This document shows positions 30,486 to 39,452 of a stretch of DNA of 64,000 bases, piece by piece. How positions within the stretch are numbered: position 1 is the first letter of the stretch; every line of letters starts with the position of its first letter. The DNA is from Stutzerimonas urumqiensis (GTDB lineage Bacteria > Pseudomonadota > Gammaproteobacteria > Pseudomonadales > Pseudomonadaceae). A program made the position numbers and the translations under genes. A model generated the notes under the pieces. The model had not been told where the DNA came from. It did not search any database and saw nothing but the letters and a program-made list of their open reading frames with translations. Location of the stretch: the NCBI RefSeq assembly GCF_003640395.1, contig NZ_RBZQ01000002.1:434001-498000 (forward strand). Direction: 5' to 3'.

Positions 30486-31373
30486 TCAACGCTGAGCGTC
30501 GATCTGGCCTTGCAGGTTGGCGATCTGGCTTTGCAGGGTGCCGATGTTGCGGGTCATCTGGGCGCGGAACGCATCGAAATCGGCGATGCCGACGCCCTGC
30601 GGCTGGCGGTTTTCCAGCTCGCTGCGCAAGACCAGCAGATCCTGCTCGAGCCGCCGGACCGCCTCGCTCTGATTGCCCTGGCGCTTGAGCGACGCGATCT
30701 CTTCGCCGAGACCGTCCAGCCGGGCGGCCAGCTTGCCGTGCTCCTTCACGGTCGCCTCGAGCGACGCCTGGCTCTTCTGCAACGCCTGGAGCGCGTCGCC
30801 ATTTCGCGCGATGGCCGCCTGCTGCGTCGACTGGCTGCCCGCCACGGTTTCGATCCGCTTGTCCAGGCCGGCGACCTGCTTGTCCAGGTTGGCCTGGCGC
30901 CCCGCGAGGCTCTGCTGTTCGGTAGCGGCGGCGCGCTGCTGGCGCACCAGTTCGGCCACCTGCCCCTCGAGCTGCTTGATGCGCAGCTTCACGGCTTCGC
31001 TCTCGCTGGTCACGCTGGATTCGGTGGCGACCACCTGGCCGGAAATGTCCTTCAGCCGCCCGGCGGCCTCCTCGCTGATCTGTGCGAAGCTCTCCTGGGT
31101 GGCGACCAGCTGCCGCTCCAGCAGGCCGACCTGCTGATGGCTCCACCAGCCGAGCCCGCCCAACGCCACCAGCAGCGCCAGTACCAGTGCCCACAGCGCA
31201 CCGGTGCCACCGGCGGTCTTCTGACGGCTGCGACCGCTGGCGCGCGCGGGCGAGGACGCCGGGCGAACCGGCGGGACGGGCTCGAGATCGGGTGCAGGAT
31301 AGGGCTCGTCGTGATCGCGAGCCGCGCTCAGGCTGGGGATGTGTTCCAGATCGTCATCGGCATCGTTGCGCAT
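30486..31373 (-). CDS. single-span membrane protein with long coiled coil
   Basis: 295-residue protein of unknown function. An acidic, Pro-rich cytoplasmic N-terminus (~1-55) is followed by one transmembrane helix (~58-80, ALWALVLALLVALGGLGWW) and then a long heptad-rich region (~85-275) full of Gln, Glu, Lys and Arg (KDISGQVVATESS, AARLDGLGEEIASLKRQG). This predicts an inner-membrane anchor with a periplasmic coiled coil, like several uncharacterised Pseudomonas ATPase- or TolA-like stalk proteins. ATG 31373 is chosen as the start of MRNDADDDLEHIPSL with GGTCCC/AAGGTCC upstream; the frame extends to 31511 without a supporting site. Upstream is the convergent-side argP gene on the same strand. 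Confidence 0.75.
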   Translation of the reverse strand: MRNDADDDLEHIPSLSAARDHDEPYPAPDLEPVPPVRPASSPARASGRSRQKTAGGTGALWALVLALLVALGGLGWWSHQQVGLLERQLVATQESFAQISEEAAGRLKDISGQVVATESSVTSESEAVKLRIKQLEGQVAELVRQQRAAATEQQSLAGRQANLDKQVAGLDKRIETVAGSQSTQQAAIARNGDALQALQKSQASLEATVKEHGKLAARLDGLGEEIASLKRQGNQSEAVRRLEQDLLVLRSELENRQPQGVGIADFDAFRAQMTRNIGTLQSQIANLQGQIDAQR

Positions 31374-31480
31374 CGGGGACCTTTCAGGCGCGTGACAAAT
31401 GGCGGGCAGTATAACGGCCCGCGGCGCGCCCGGAACAAGCGGCGGCCCGCCACGCCCGGCAACCGGGGCGAGGCCACGGC

Positions 31481-32383
31481 TCAGGCCGCACCGCCAGCGT
31501 CCACCAGCCACTCACCGGCACCGTGCAGCAGCTGGCGGGTCAGCTCGGCCAACAGATCACCGCCGTTGCGCCAGTGGTGCCAGTACAGGGGCACGTCGAT
31601 GAAGCGGCCGGGCAGCACATCGACCAGCTCGCCACGGCGGAGCGCGTCCCGCACCTGCAGTTCAGGAACCATCCCCCAGCCCAGCCCGCGCAGGAGCAAC
31701 TGGAAGAAGCCCTCCGACGACGGGCAGAGATGGTGGTTGAACGGCCGCTGGATGCCCAGCGCCGCCAGGTAGCGGTGCTGGAGCTGGTCGTCCGGTCCGA
31801 ACACGACCGCCGGCGCGCGCGTCAGGGCGTCCGCCGAGGGGTCGTCATTGAAGTGGCGCCGCACGAACGCCGGGCTCGCCAGCCCGCGGTAGCGCATCGC
31901 CCCGAGATAAAGGCTTCGGGCGCCGGCCAGCGGCGGTTCGGCGGCACAGACGCAGGCCGCCACCTCACCGGCGCGCATGCGCTTGAGCCCGACGTCCTGG
32001 TCTTCGATCACGTGATCGAACACGACCCGATGTTCGGCGCAGAAGGGCGCCACGGCGGCCGCCCACCAGGTGGCGAGGCTGTCGGCATTCAGAGCGATGC
32101 GCAGCCGCTCGGGCAAGCGGCTGTCGTCAAGGGTCGGCACCTGGGCTTGAAGGTCTCGCTCGAGCAGCCGCACCTGCTGGACATGATTGAGCAATCGCTG
32201 GCCCAGCTCGGTGGGGCATGGCGGCGCGCCGCGCAGCAGCACGGGTTGGCCTACCCGCGCTTCGAGCAGTTTGATGCGCTGAGACACCGCCGACTGCGAC
32301 AGGCCGAGCGCCTGGGCCGCACGTTCGAATCCGGCCTGTTCGACGACCGCCGCCAGCGCCGCGAGAAGTTTGTAGTCGAGCAT
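31481..32383 (-). CDS. argP: LysR-family regulator ArgP (IciA/LysG type)
   Basis: 300-residue LTTR of the ArgP/LysG type, which controls basic-amino-acid export. N-terminal HTH LAALAAVVEQAGFERAAQAL-GLSQSAVSQRIKLLEARVGQP; C-terminal effector domain with FCAEHRVVFDHVIEDQD and GFFQLLLRGLGWGMVPE. It is divergent from an ArgO/LysE-type exporter gene across 146 bases, the standard ArgP-ArgO arrangement, so lysine/arginine sensing is the likely role. Two 12-base direct repeats (GATTTTCCTTAT and GATTTCTCTTAT) just upstream of its start may be operator half-sites. Confidence 0.9.
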   Translation of the reverse strand: MLDYKLLAALAAVVEQAGFERAAQALGLSQSAVSQRIKLLEARVGQPVLLRGAPPCPTELGQRLLNHVQQVRLLERDLQAQVPTLDDSRLPERLRIALNADSLATWWAAAVAPFCAEHRVVFDHVIEDQDVGLKRMRAGEVAACVCAAEPPLAGARSLYLGAMRYRGLASPAFVRRHFNDDPSADALTRAPAVVFGPDDQLQHRYLAALGIQRPFNHHLCPSSEGFFQLLLRGLGWGMVPELQVRDALRRGELVDVLPGRFIDVPLYWHHWRNGGDLLAELTRQLLHGAGEWLVDAGGAA

Positions 32384-32384
32384 C

Positions 32385-32425
32385 GATTTTCCTTATCGCA
32401 GATGAGCAACATTGATTTCTCTTAT
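32385..32425. promoter_or_regulatory. direct repeats in the argP-argO divergent region
   Basis: GATTTTCCTTAT (32385-32396) and GATTTCTCTTAT (32414-32425) share 10 of 12 bases and are 29 bases apart, on the AT-rich side next to the argP start. They are candidates for ArgP binding or overlapping promoter elements. Confidence 0.4.
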
Positions 32426-32470
32426 ACGCCGCAGCGGGCGAGACTGCCTACGACCAATCGGAGTCTCACC

Positions 32471-32533
32471 ATGGCGTCCACGCGCTACACCTCACTCGAT
32501 CCGGCCACCGTCTTCGTCCTGGAGGCGTCATGA
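32471..32533 (+). CDS. possible 20-codon upstream ORF coupled to argO
   Basis: ATG 32471 opens a 20-residue ORF (MASTRYTSLDPATVFVLEAS) whose TGA overlaps the argO ATG as ATGA. CGGAG lies about 8 bases before it. It has only one Arg and no Lys, so it does not look like a classic amino-acid attenuator, and argO has its own GGAGG. It could be a leader peptide for coupling or simply a chance ORF. Confidence 0.35.
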   Translation: MASTRYTSLDPATVFVLEAS

Positions 32534-33138
32534 CCGGCCTCTGGCAAAGCTATTTCAACGGCCTGCTCGTGACGGGCGGCCTGATCATGGCCATCGGCGC
32601 GCAGAACGCTTTCGTGCTCGCCCAAAGCCTGCGCCGCGAGCATCACATGGCGGTCGCGCTGCTGTGCATCGTCTGCGACATCGCGCTGGTCAGCGCGGGC
32701 GTGTTCGGGTTGGCGGCCCTGCTGACCGAGAGCCCGACGCTCCACGAGATCGCTCGCTGGGGCGGGGTCGCCTTCCTGCTCTGGTACGGTGCGCAAGCCC
32801 TGCGTCGGGCACTGCGCCCGCAGGCGTTGCTGCAGGGCGAAGGCACTCGCCGGTCCCGGCGGGCCGTGCTGGCCACCACCCTGGCCGTCACGCTGCTTAA
32901 TCCGCACGTGTATCTCGACACCGTGCTGCTGATCGGCTCGCTCGGCGCGCAGCAACCCACCCCCGGCGCCTATGCGCTCGGCGCCGCGTGCGCATCGACG
33001 GTCTGGTTCCTGGCCCTCGCGCTCGGTGGCGCCTGGCTCGCGCCCTGGCTGGCGCGGCCGCTGACCTGGCGCCTGCTGGACATCGGCGTGGCCTGCATGA
33101 TGTTCTTCATCGCCGCGCAACTCATACGCGGTCTGTAG
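32530..33138 (+). CDS. argO: LysE/ArgO-family amino acid exporter
   Basis: 202-residue inner-membrane protein of the LysE superfamily with six hydrophobic segments, the family motif GGLIMAIGAQNAFVLAQSLR in the first helix, and TLLNPHVYLDTVLLIG in the middle, which together identify the ArgO/LysE basic-amino-acid exporters. GGAGG lies 5 bases before ATG 32530. Divergent from argP, which is expected to activate it when arginine is in excess. Arginine versus lysine preference cannot be read from sequence. Confidence 0.93.
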   Translation: MTGLWQSYFNGLLVTGGLIMAIGAQNAFVLAQSLRREHHMAVALLCIVCDIALVSAGVFGLAALLTESPTLHEIARWGGVAFLLWYGAQALRRALRPQALLQGEGTRRSRRAVLATTLAVTLLNPHVYLDTVLLIGSLGAQQPTPGAYALGAACASTVWFLALALGGAWLAPWLARPLTWRLLDIGVACMMFFIAAQLIRGL

Positions 33139-33211
33139 CGATCCGACATGACGCGACGCTCTGGCACCTGCTTTTCCACACGGTTGCTGCGTGGTCTCGG
33201 CGCAGGTCGGG

Positions 33212-33220
33212 TGCTATGAT
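33212..33220 (+). promoter_or_regulatory. extended -10 candidate promoter upstream of sodB
   Basis: TGCTATGAT is a good extended -10 (TGn-TATGAT) with no recognisable -35. If used, the sodB transcript would have a leader of roughly 185 bases, including a GC-rich hairpin near 33238. I found no Fur-box match in the 273-base spacer. Confidence 0.4.
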
Positions 33221-33411
33221 CGGCCGCTCGCGGAACGGGGAGAACGCCCCGATCCGCCTGTCAGGCCGCCCGTGAACGGCCATCCCATGCAAGCCAGTCG
33301 CACCGAAGTCCAGGCGATACGGGCCAAGAAGTCGAGAACACTCACGCCCGGATCGCAGGTCCGACGCTTGCAAGCCGCACCATCTTCGACACCTGAAGCA
33401 GGAGATAGAAA

Positions 33412-33993
33412 ATGGCTTTCGAATTGCCGCCGCTGCCGTACGAAAAGAACGCCCTGGAACCGCACATTTCCGCCGAGACGCTGGAGTTCCACCACGGCAA
33501 GCATCACCAGGCCTACGTCACCAACCTGAACAACCTGATCCCGGGCACCGAGTTCGAGGGCAAGGATCTGGAAACCATCATCAAGACTTCGAGCGGCGGC
33601 ATCTTCAACAACGCCGCGCAAGTCTGGAACCACACCTTCTTCTGGAACTGCATGTCGCCCAACGGCGGCGGTCAGCCAACCGGCGAGCTGGCCGAGGCGA
33701 TCAACAGCGCATTCGGTTCGTTCGACAAGTTCAAGGAAGAATTCACCAAGACGGCCATCGGCACCTTCGGCTCCGGCTGGGCCTGGCTGGTCAAGAAGTC
33801 CGACGGCAGCGTCGGCCTGGCCAGCACCAGCAACGCCGTCAACCCGATGACCGAAGGCGCCAAGCCGCTGCTGACCTGCGACGTCTGGGAACACGCCTAT
33901 TACATCGACTACCGCAACGCCCGTCCCAAGTTCGTCGAGGCGTTCTGGAACGTCGTGAACTGGGATTTCGTCGCGAAGAACTTCGCTGGCTGA
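33412..33993 (+). CDS. sodB: superoxide dismutase [Fe]
   Basis: 193-residue iron superoxide dismutase, dismutating superoxide to O2 and H2O2 in the cytoplasm. Metal ligands are in place: His in [13 protein letters not shown], His in [11 protein letters not shown], and Asp/His in [14 protein letters not shown]. The AQ..N motif with Gln at the Fe-type position ([12 protein letters not shown]) supports the iron form. Normal length. Ribosome site AGGAG before ATG 33412; a strong terminator follows. Usually induced when iron is sufficient. Confidence 0.97.
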   Translation: MAFELPPLPYEKNALEPHISAETLEFHHGKHHQAYVTNLNNLIPGTEFEGKDLETIIKTSSGGIFNNAAQVWNHTFFWNCMSPNGGGQPTGELAEAINSAFGSFDKFKEEFTKTAIGTFGSGWAWLVKKSDGSVGLASTSNAVNPMTEGAKPLLTCDVWEHAYYIDYRNARPKFVEAFWNVVNWDFVAKNFAG

Positions 33994-34008
33994 TTTGCAC
34001 TGTCCCGA

Positions 34009-34037
34009 AAAAAGCCCGGCCCTTCGCCGGGCTTTTT
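34009..34037 (+). terminator. Rho-independent terminator after sodB
   Basis: AAAAAGCCCGGC-CCTTC-GCCGGGCTTTTT, a 12-bp perfect stem with T-run. Confidence 0.95.
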
Positions 34038-34234
34038 CGTTGATGCGCCCCACAAGGGCGACCTGTCACCCGTCGGGACGACCAAAGAAACGCAACGGGT
34101 GGTCGATAAATAGGTTTCGGATGCGCCGAACGGCTAAAGCCGTCATGCTATTGGCGACGGCATACTGTCACTTCGCTAGTATCTATACGCTCACCACCAG
34201 GGCTATCTGCACAGACTCATAGAGGGAATGCGGT

Positions 34235-36289
34235 TTGAAGCTCGAGTTGCGAAACAGCCTGTCACGCAAGCTTCTGCGCGTCGTCCTGCTCTCGGCGATC
34301 GGCGTGGGCGTGCTGCTGAGCTGTGCGCAAATCGTCTACGACGCCTTCACGACACGGCAACTGATCGTCTCCGATGCACAGCGCATTCTGCGAATGTCCG
34401 CCGATCCCTCCACCCAGGCGATCTACAGCCTGGACCGCGAGATGGGCGCGCAGGTCATGGAAGGGCTATTCCAGCATGAGTCGATCAGCTATGCCTCGAT
34501 CGGCCACGAAGGCGAAGAGCTGCTCGCCAGCAAGTCCCGCCCGCCGCTTTCGTTGCCGACCCGCTGGCTCACAGACCCGATCCTCGGCGCCGAGCAGCGG
34601 TTTTCCACGCCGCTGATCGGCCGCGCGCCCTACAGCGAATACTACGGCGACCTCACCATCACCCTGGATACCGGCCTGTACGGCAAGGGCTTCGTCGTCG
34701 ACTCGATCATCATCTTCGTGGTCGGCACGCTGCGGGCGCTGGCGATGGGGTTCGCGCTGTACGCCATCTATCAATGGCTGCTGACGCGACCGCTGACTCG
34801 CCTGATCGGCGAACTGGTGCAGGTCAACCCGGACCGCCCGAGCGAGCGCAAGCTGCCGATGCCGGTCGGCCATGAACGCAACGAACTGGGCCTGCTGGTC
34901 AATACCACTAACGAGCTGCTCGGCTCGATCGAGCGCAACATGCAGCTGCGCCGCGAAGCCGAGAGCAGCCTGGAGCGGATGACCCATTACGACTTCCTCA
35001 CCGGCCTGCCGAATCGCCAGCAATTGCAGGATCAGCTGACCGAAATTCTCGAAGACGCCGCACGATCGCAACGCCACGTGGCGGTGCTGTGCCTGGGGCT
35101 CGACGACTTCAAGGGCATCAACGAGCAGTTCAGCTACCAGATCGGCGATCGCCTGCTGATCACCATCGCCGATCGGCTGCGCGCACAGACCGGTCGACTG
35201 GGCGTACTGGCTCGCCTGGGGGGCGATCAGTTCGCGCTGATCCAGCCGGGAATCGAGCAGCCTTACGAGGCGGCGGAACTGGCGCAACGGGTGCTCGACA
35301 CGCTCGAGGCGCCCATCGTGCTGGACGACAAGCCGGTTCGCCTGCGGGCCACGGTCGGTATCACGCTCTCGCCGGATGACGGCGACAGCTGCGAGAAGCT
35401 GCTGCAAAAGGCCGAGCACACCATGACCCTGGCCAAGACCCGCTCACGCAGCCGCTACCAGTTCTACGTCGCCAGCATAGATACCGAGATGCGGCAGCGC
35501 CGGGAGCTGGAAAAGGATCTGGGCGAAGCACTGGACAAGGCCCAATTCCACTTGGTCTACCAACCGCAATTCGACTACGGCCTGGGCCGCATCACCGGCG
35601 TCGAGGCGCTCATCCGCTGGCAGCACCCGGAACGCGGCATGGTGCCGCCGGATCGCTTCATTCCCCTCGCCGAGCAGAACGGAAGCATCCTCGCGATCGG
35701 CGAATGGGTGCTCGGCCAGGCGTGTCGCCAGCTGCGCGAATGGCATGATCAGGGGTTCACCAGCCTGCGCATGGCGGTGAACCTTTCGACCGTGCAGCTG
35801 CACCACGCCGAACTCCCGCGCGTGGTGAGCAACCTGATCCAGATCTACCGGCTCCCGGCGGGAAGCCTGGAAGTCGAGGTGACCGAAACCGGCCTGATGG
35901 AAGACATCGACCTGGCGATGCAGAGCCTCAACAGCCTGCGACGCTCTGGCGCGCTGATCGCGATCGACGATTTCGGCACCGGCTATTCCTCGCTCAGCTA
36001 CCTCAAGAGCCTGCCGCTGGACAAGATCAAGATCGACAAGAGCTTCGTCCAGGACCTGCGCGAGGACGACGGCGACGCCACCATCGTTCGCGCGATCATC
36101 CAGATGGGCAAGAGCCTGGGCATGCAGGTCATCGCCGAGGGCGTCGAGACTCGCGAGCAGGAAGCCTACCTGATCGCCCAGGGCTGCCACGAAGGCCAGG
36201 GCTACTATTACAGCCGCCCCGTGCCGGCGCGCGATCTCGCCGTGCTGCTCGCGCAGCAGGGCACGGAAATTCCCGCCGCGCTTTCCTGA
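34235..36289 (+). CDS. membrane GGDEF-EAL protein, probable c-di-GMP phosphodiesterase
   Basis: 684-residue inner-membrane protein. Two transmembrane helices (~14-35 and ~150-175) bracket a periplasmic sensor region, followed by a HAMP-like linker, a GGDEF domain (~250-410) and an EAL domain (~425-670). The cyclase signature is degenerate (GGDQF at 329-333 in ARLGGDQFAL), whereas the phosphodiesterase side has E457-A-L, DDFGTGYSSLSYL and the later IAEGVET, so net c-di-GMP hydrolysis is the likely activity. Translation appears to begin at TTG 34235 (LKLELRNSLSRKLL) with GAGGG 7-8 bases upstream; a nearby ATG at 34228 is in another frame. No operon partner. Confidence 0.88.
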   Translation: MKLELRNSLSRKLLRVVLLSAIGVGVLLSCAQIVYDAFTTRQLIVSDAQRILRMSADPSTQAIYSLDREMGAQVMEGLFQHESISYASIGHEGEELLASKSRPPLSLPTRWLTDPILGAEQRFSTPLIGRAPYSEYYGDLTITLDTGLYGKGFVVDSIIIFVVGTLRALAMGFALYAIYQWLLTRPLTRLIGELVQVNPDRPSERKLPMPVGHERNELGLLVNTTNELLGSIERNMQLRREAESSLERMTHYDFLTGLPNRQQLQDQLTEILEDAARSQRHVAVLCLGLDDFKGINEQFSYQIGDRLLITIADRLRAQTGRLGVLARLGGDQFALIQPGIEQPYEAAELAQRVLDTLEAPIVLDDKPVRLRATVGITLSPDDGDSCEKLLQKAEHTMTLAKTRSRSRYQFYVASIDTEMRQRRELEKDLGEALDKAQFHLVYQPQFDYGLGRITGVEALIRWQHPERGMVPPDRFIPLAEQNGSILAIGEWVLGQACRQLREWHDQGFTSLRMAVNLSTVQLHHAELPRVVSNLIQIYRLPAGSLEVEVTETGLMEDIDLAMQSLNSLRRSGALIAIDDFGTGYSSLSYLKSLPLDKIKIDKSFVQDLREDDGDATIVRAIIQMGKSLGMQVIAEGVETREQEAYLIAQGCHEGQGYYYSRPVPARDLAVLLAQQGTEIPAALS

Positions 36290-36443
36290 CCGACCGCACC
36301 GACCGATCAGGCAGGAATCCCATCGCACCGGCATGGGCGCAAGGGGCCTGCCTTCGTCATGAGACGAGGGCGACGAGTGAACTCCGTCGCCCCCTCGTTA
36401 CCCTCGCGCACGCAATCGACGGCATTCGTGACTTTCCAAAAAT

Positions 36444-36462
36444 GCAAATGTTTCGCATTATG
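36444..36462. promoter_or_regulatory. Fur-box-like site upstream of the imelysin operon
   Basis: GCAAATGTTTCGCATTATG agrees with GATAATGATAATCATTATC at 12 of 19 positions, including AATG and CATTAT on the two sides. It lies 82 bases before the first imelysin start, in the AT-richest part of the 254-base spacer. Iron repression is an inference. Confidence 0.5.
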
Positions 36463-36543
36463 TTGCGCCACTGAAGCGTGCCCGCCGCGCTTCCCAAGGA
36501 CCTGTCCGACAGGCGCAACGCAAACGAACGCAAGGATAACGTC

Positions 36544-37899
36544 ATGCTACGCACCCCATCCTGGGCTACCGCAAGCCTGCTGGCCGTCGCCATCTCCCTC
36601 GCTGGCTGCGGCGAAGACAAGGAACAGAACACCGCCGAGGCCCCTGCCCCGCAGGCCCAGGCGCCCGCCGTGCAGAGCGCGACGCCGGCCGAGCCGGCAC
36701 CGGTCGCCGTCAGCGAAGAAGCCGCTTCCAAGGTCGTCAACCATTACGCCGACCTGGCCCTGGCCGTCTTCAGCGACGCCCATGCCGCCGGCGTGAAGCT
36801 GCAGGAAGCCGTGAACGCCTTCCTGGCCAATCCGAACGATGAAACCCTCACGGCCGCCCGCCAGGCCTGGCTGGCCGCCCGCGTGCCCTACATGCAGACC
36901 GAAGTGTTCCGCTTCGGCAACCCGGTCGTGGACGAGTGGGAGGGTCAACTCAACGCCTGGCCGCTCGATGAAGGCCTGATCGACTACGTGGCCGGCGACT
37001 ACCAGCACGGTCTCGGCAATCCGGGCGCGACCGCCAACATCGTCGCCAACGAGCAGATCCAGGTCGGCGAAGACACGATCGACGTCACCGAGATCACCGG
37101 CGAGAAGCTTGCCAGCCTGAACGAACTGGCCGGCTCCGAGGCGAACGTCGCCACCGGCTATCACGCCATCGAATTCCTGCTGTGGGGCCAGGACCTGAAC
37201 GGCACCGGCCCAGGTGCCGGCGAGCGTCCGGCGACCGACTACGTCGAAGGCGAAGGCTGCACCGGCGGCAACTGCGATCGTCGTCGCGCATATCTCAAGG
37301 CCGTGACCGACCTGCTGGTCGACGACCTGAAGGTGATGGTCGCCGAATGGCAGCCGAATCAGGACGGCAACTACCGCGCCACGCTGCTGGCCGAACCGGC
37401 CGAAAACGGCCTGCGCAAGATGCTGTTCGGCATGGGCAGCCTGTCGCTCGGCGAACTGGCCGGCGAGCGCATGAAAGTCGCGCTGGAAGCCAACTCCACC
37501 GAAGACGAGCACGACTGCTTCAGCGACAACACCCACAACTCGCACTTCTACAACGCCAAGGGCATTCGCAACGTGTACCTCGGCCAGTACCAGCGCATCG
37601 ACGGCACCACGCTGGAAGGCCCGAGCCTGTCGTCGCTGGTGCAGGCGCAAAACCCGGAAGTCGACGCCGACCTGCGGGCCGACCTGGAGACCACCGAAGC
37701 CAAGATGCAGGCCCTGGTCGAGAGCGCCGATAACGGCAAGGCCTTCGACCAGCTCATCGCCGCCGACAACCAGGAAGGCCAGGAACTGGTGCGGGCCGCC
37801 ATCGCGGCGTTGGTCGAACAGACCGCCGCCATCGAGCAGGCTGCCGGTGCCCTGGGCATCGACAACCTGAACCCGGACACCGCCGATCATCAGTTCTGA
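36544..37899 (+). CDS. imelysin-family lipoprotein (IcmP/IrpA-like)
   Basis: 451-residue lipoprotein with signal peptide and lipobox LAGC (Cys22), then an Ala/Pro/Gln-rich linker (~25-60) and an imelysin (Peptidase_M75-like) domain. The family signature GxHxxE is intact: GYHAIEFLLWG with His207 and Glu210. A Cys-rich loop (EGCTGGNCDRRR) follows. Imelysin proteins are iron-regulated outer-surface or periplasmic proteins; the P. aeruginosa homologue was named insulin-cleaving metalloproteinase, but an iron-uptake role is now favoured. ATG 36544 follows AAGGATAACGTC; the frame to 36478 is unsupported. First gene of a four-gene set behind a Fur-box-like site. Confidence 0.9.
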   Translation: MLRTPSWATASLLAVAISLAGCGEDKEQNTAEAPAPQAQAPAVQSATPAEPAPVAVSEEAASKVVNHYADLALAVFSDAHAAGVKLQEAVNAFLANPNDETLTAARQAWLAARVPYMQTEVFRFGNPVVDEWEGQLNAWPLDEGLIDYVAGDYQHGLGNPGATANIVANEQIQVGEDTIDVTEITGEKLASLNELAGSEANVATGYHAIEFLLWGQDLNGTGPGAGERPATDYVEGEGCTGGNCDRRRAYLKAVTDLLVDDLKVMVAEWQPNQDGNYRATLLAEPAENGLRKMLFGMGSLSLGELAGERMKVALEANSTEDEHDCFSDNTHNSHFYNAKGIRNVYLGQYQRIDGTTLEGPSLSSLVQAQNPEVDADLRADLETTEAKMQALVESADNGKAFDQLIAADNQEGQELVRAAIAALVEQTAAIEQAAGALGIDNLNPDTADHQF

Positions 37900-38005
37900 C
37901 CGGAGACGGCCCGGGTCAGCCCGGGCCGTCAGCCCTGCCCTTGAATCGCCTGGTCGCCTGCCGACCGCCCAACCTCATCGCCCCGTGCGACCGGTACCTC
38001 TTTCG

Positions 38006-39421
38006 ATGCGCCCGCTGTACCTTCCGCTTGCCGTCTTCCTAGCCATCAGCCTGAGCGGCTGCGACGAGACCGACCCGCGCTTCCTGAAAGCCGAGCCGGG
38101 CGAGGCGTTGTCGGGTGGAGACGCAACGGTGAGGCAGCAGGATCACAACGCCTTTTCCCTGCCTTCGGCGAACCTGCCGCCCTTGCGCCGGCTGGACTTC
38201 AGCGTCGGCAACAGTTTCTTCCGTAATCCCTGGGTCATCGCGCCGGCCACGACCACGGCCCGCGACGGCATCGGCCCATTGATGAACACCAATGCCTGCC
38301 AGAACTGCCACATCAAGGATGGCCGCGGGCACCCCCCGGGACCGGACGCCGCCTCGTCCGTCTCGATGCTGGTGCGCGTCTCGATCCCGGCGGACGAGCA
38401 GCACCAGGCATTGCTGGAACGGCTCGGCAACATCCCCGAGCCCGTCTACGGCGGCCAGTTGCAAGACATGGCCAACCCCGGCGTCGAGCCGGAGGTGCGC
38501 ATCCGTGTCGACTATCGACCGGTCGAGGTCGAGCTGGACGACGGCACCCAGATCACCCTGCGCGACCCGGAACTGAAGCTCGACCAGCTCGCCTATGGCC
38601 CCCTGCACCCGCAAGCCCAACTTTCGGCACGGGTTGCACCGCCCATGATCGGCCTCGGTCTGCTGGAAGCCATCCCCGAGGCGGCGATCCTCGCCAATGC
38701 CGACCCGGAAGACCAGGACGGCGACGGTATTTCCGGCCGTGCCAACCGTGTCTGGAACACCCGCACCCAGTCGACCGACCTGGGCCGGTTCGGCTGGAAG
38801 GCCGGATTGCCGACGCTCGAGCAGCAGAACGCCCAGGCCTTCGCCAGCGACATGGGGCTGACCAGCATGCTCGCCACGCTGGACGATTGCACCGAGGCAC
38901 AGCTGGCCTGCCGCTCTGCCGCGCACGGAGGTACGCCGGAGGTCAGCGACAAGCTGCTCGATGCGGTGACCTTCTACACTCGCAACCTCGGGGTTCCGGC
39001 GCGCCGCAACGTGGACGACGCTGAGGTTCTTCGCGGTAAAAGCCTGTTCCATCAGGCGGGCTGTGCGAAATGCCATGTGCCGACCTTCACCACCGCGGCC
39101 GAAGGCGTCGAGCCGGAACTCGCCAACCAGACCATCCGCCCCTACACCGACCTGCTCCTGCACGACATGGGCGAAGGCCTGGCCGATCACCGGCCCGAAT
39201 TCATCGCCAACGGAAGGGAATGGCGCACGCCGCCGCTCTGGGGCATCGGGCTGACCGAAGCCGTGAGCGGACACACCCAGTTCCTGCATGATGGCCGTGC
39301 GCGCAACCTGCTGGAGGCGATCCTCTGGCATGGCGGCGAAGCCGAGCAGGCCCGCGAGGCGGTGATGGCCTTCGACCGCGACGAGCGCGCGGCGCTGCTC
39401 GCCTTTCTCGAATCCCTTTAA
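38006..39421 (+). CDS. di-heme lipoprotein oxidoreductase (DUF1111, 'thiol oxidoreductase')
   Basis: 471-residue lipoprotein with lipobox LSGC (Cys19) and two CxxCH c-type heme sites: CQNCH at 98-102 and CAKCH at 353-357. This matches the di-haem oxidoreductase/DUF1111 family, periplasmic and structurally related to MauG-like di-heme proteins. HDMGEGLADHRPEF and TPPLWGIGLTE are further family segments. In this locus (between two imelysins and a DUF1513 protein) a role in handling iron redox state during uptake is plausible. ATG 38006 is preferred to GTG 37985 because it places the signal peptide correctly. Confidence 0.9.
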   Translation: MRPLYLPLAVFLAISLSGCDETDPRFLKAEPGEALSGGDATVRQQDHNAFSLPSANLPPLRRLDFSVGNSFFRNPWVIAPATTTARDGIGPLMNTNACQNCHIKDGRGHPPGPDAASSVSMLVRVSIPADEQHQALLERLGNIPEPVYGGQLQDMANPGVEPEVRIRVDYRPVEVELDDGTQITLRDPELKLDQLAYGPLHPQAQLSARVAPPMIGLGLLEAIPEAAILANADPEDQDGDGISGRANRVWNTRTQSTDLGRFGWKAGLPTLEQQNAQAFASDMGLTSMLATLDDCTEAQLACRSAAHGGTPEVSDKLLDAVTFYTRNLGVPARRNVDDAEVLRGKSLFHQAGCAKCHVPTFTTAAEGVEPELANQTIRPYTDLLLHDMGEGLADHRPEFIANGREWRTPPLWGIGLTEAVSGHTQFLHDGRARNLLEAILWHGGEAEQAREAVMAFDRDERAALLAFLESL

Positions 39422-39452
39422 GGCCCAACGATCAGCCACGAGGTACAGCCCC

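Noticed and set aside
36547..37890. Long minus-strand frame opposite the first imelysin, and similar ones under the RND pump
   Set aside because: Same shadow effect; no start site or domain.
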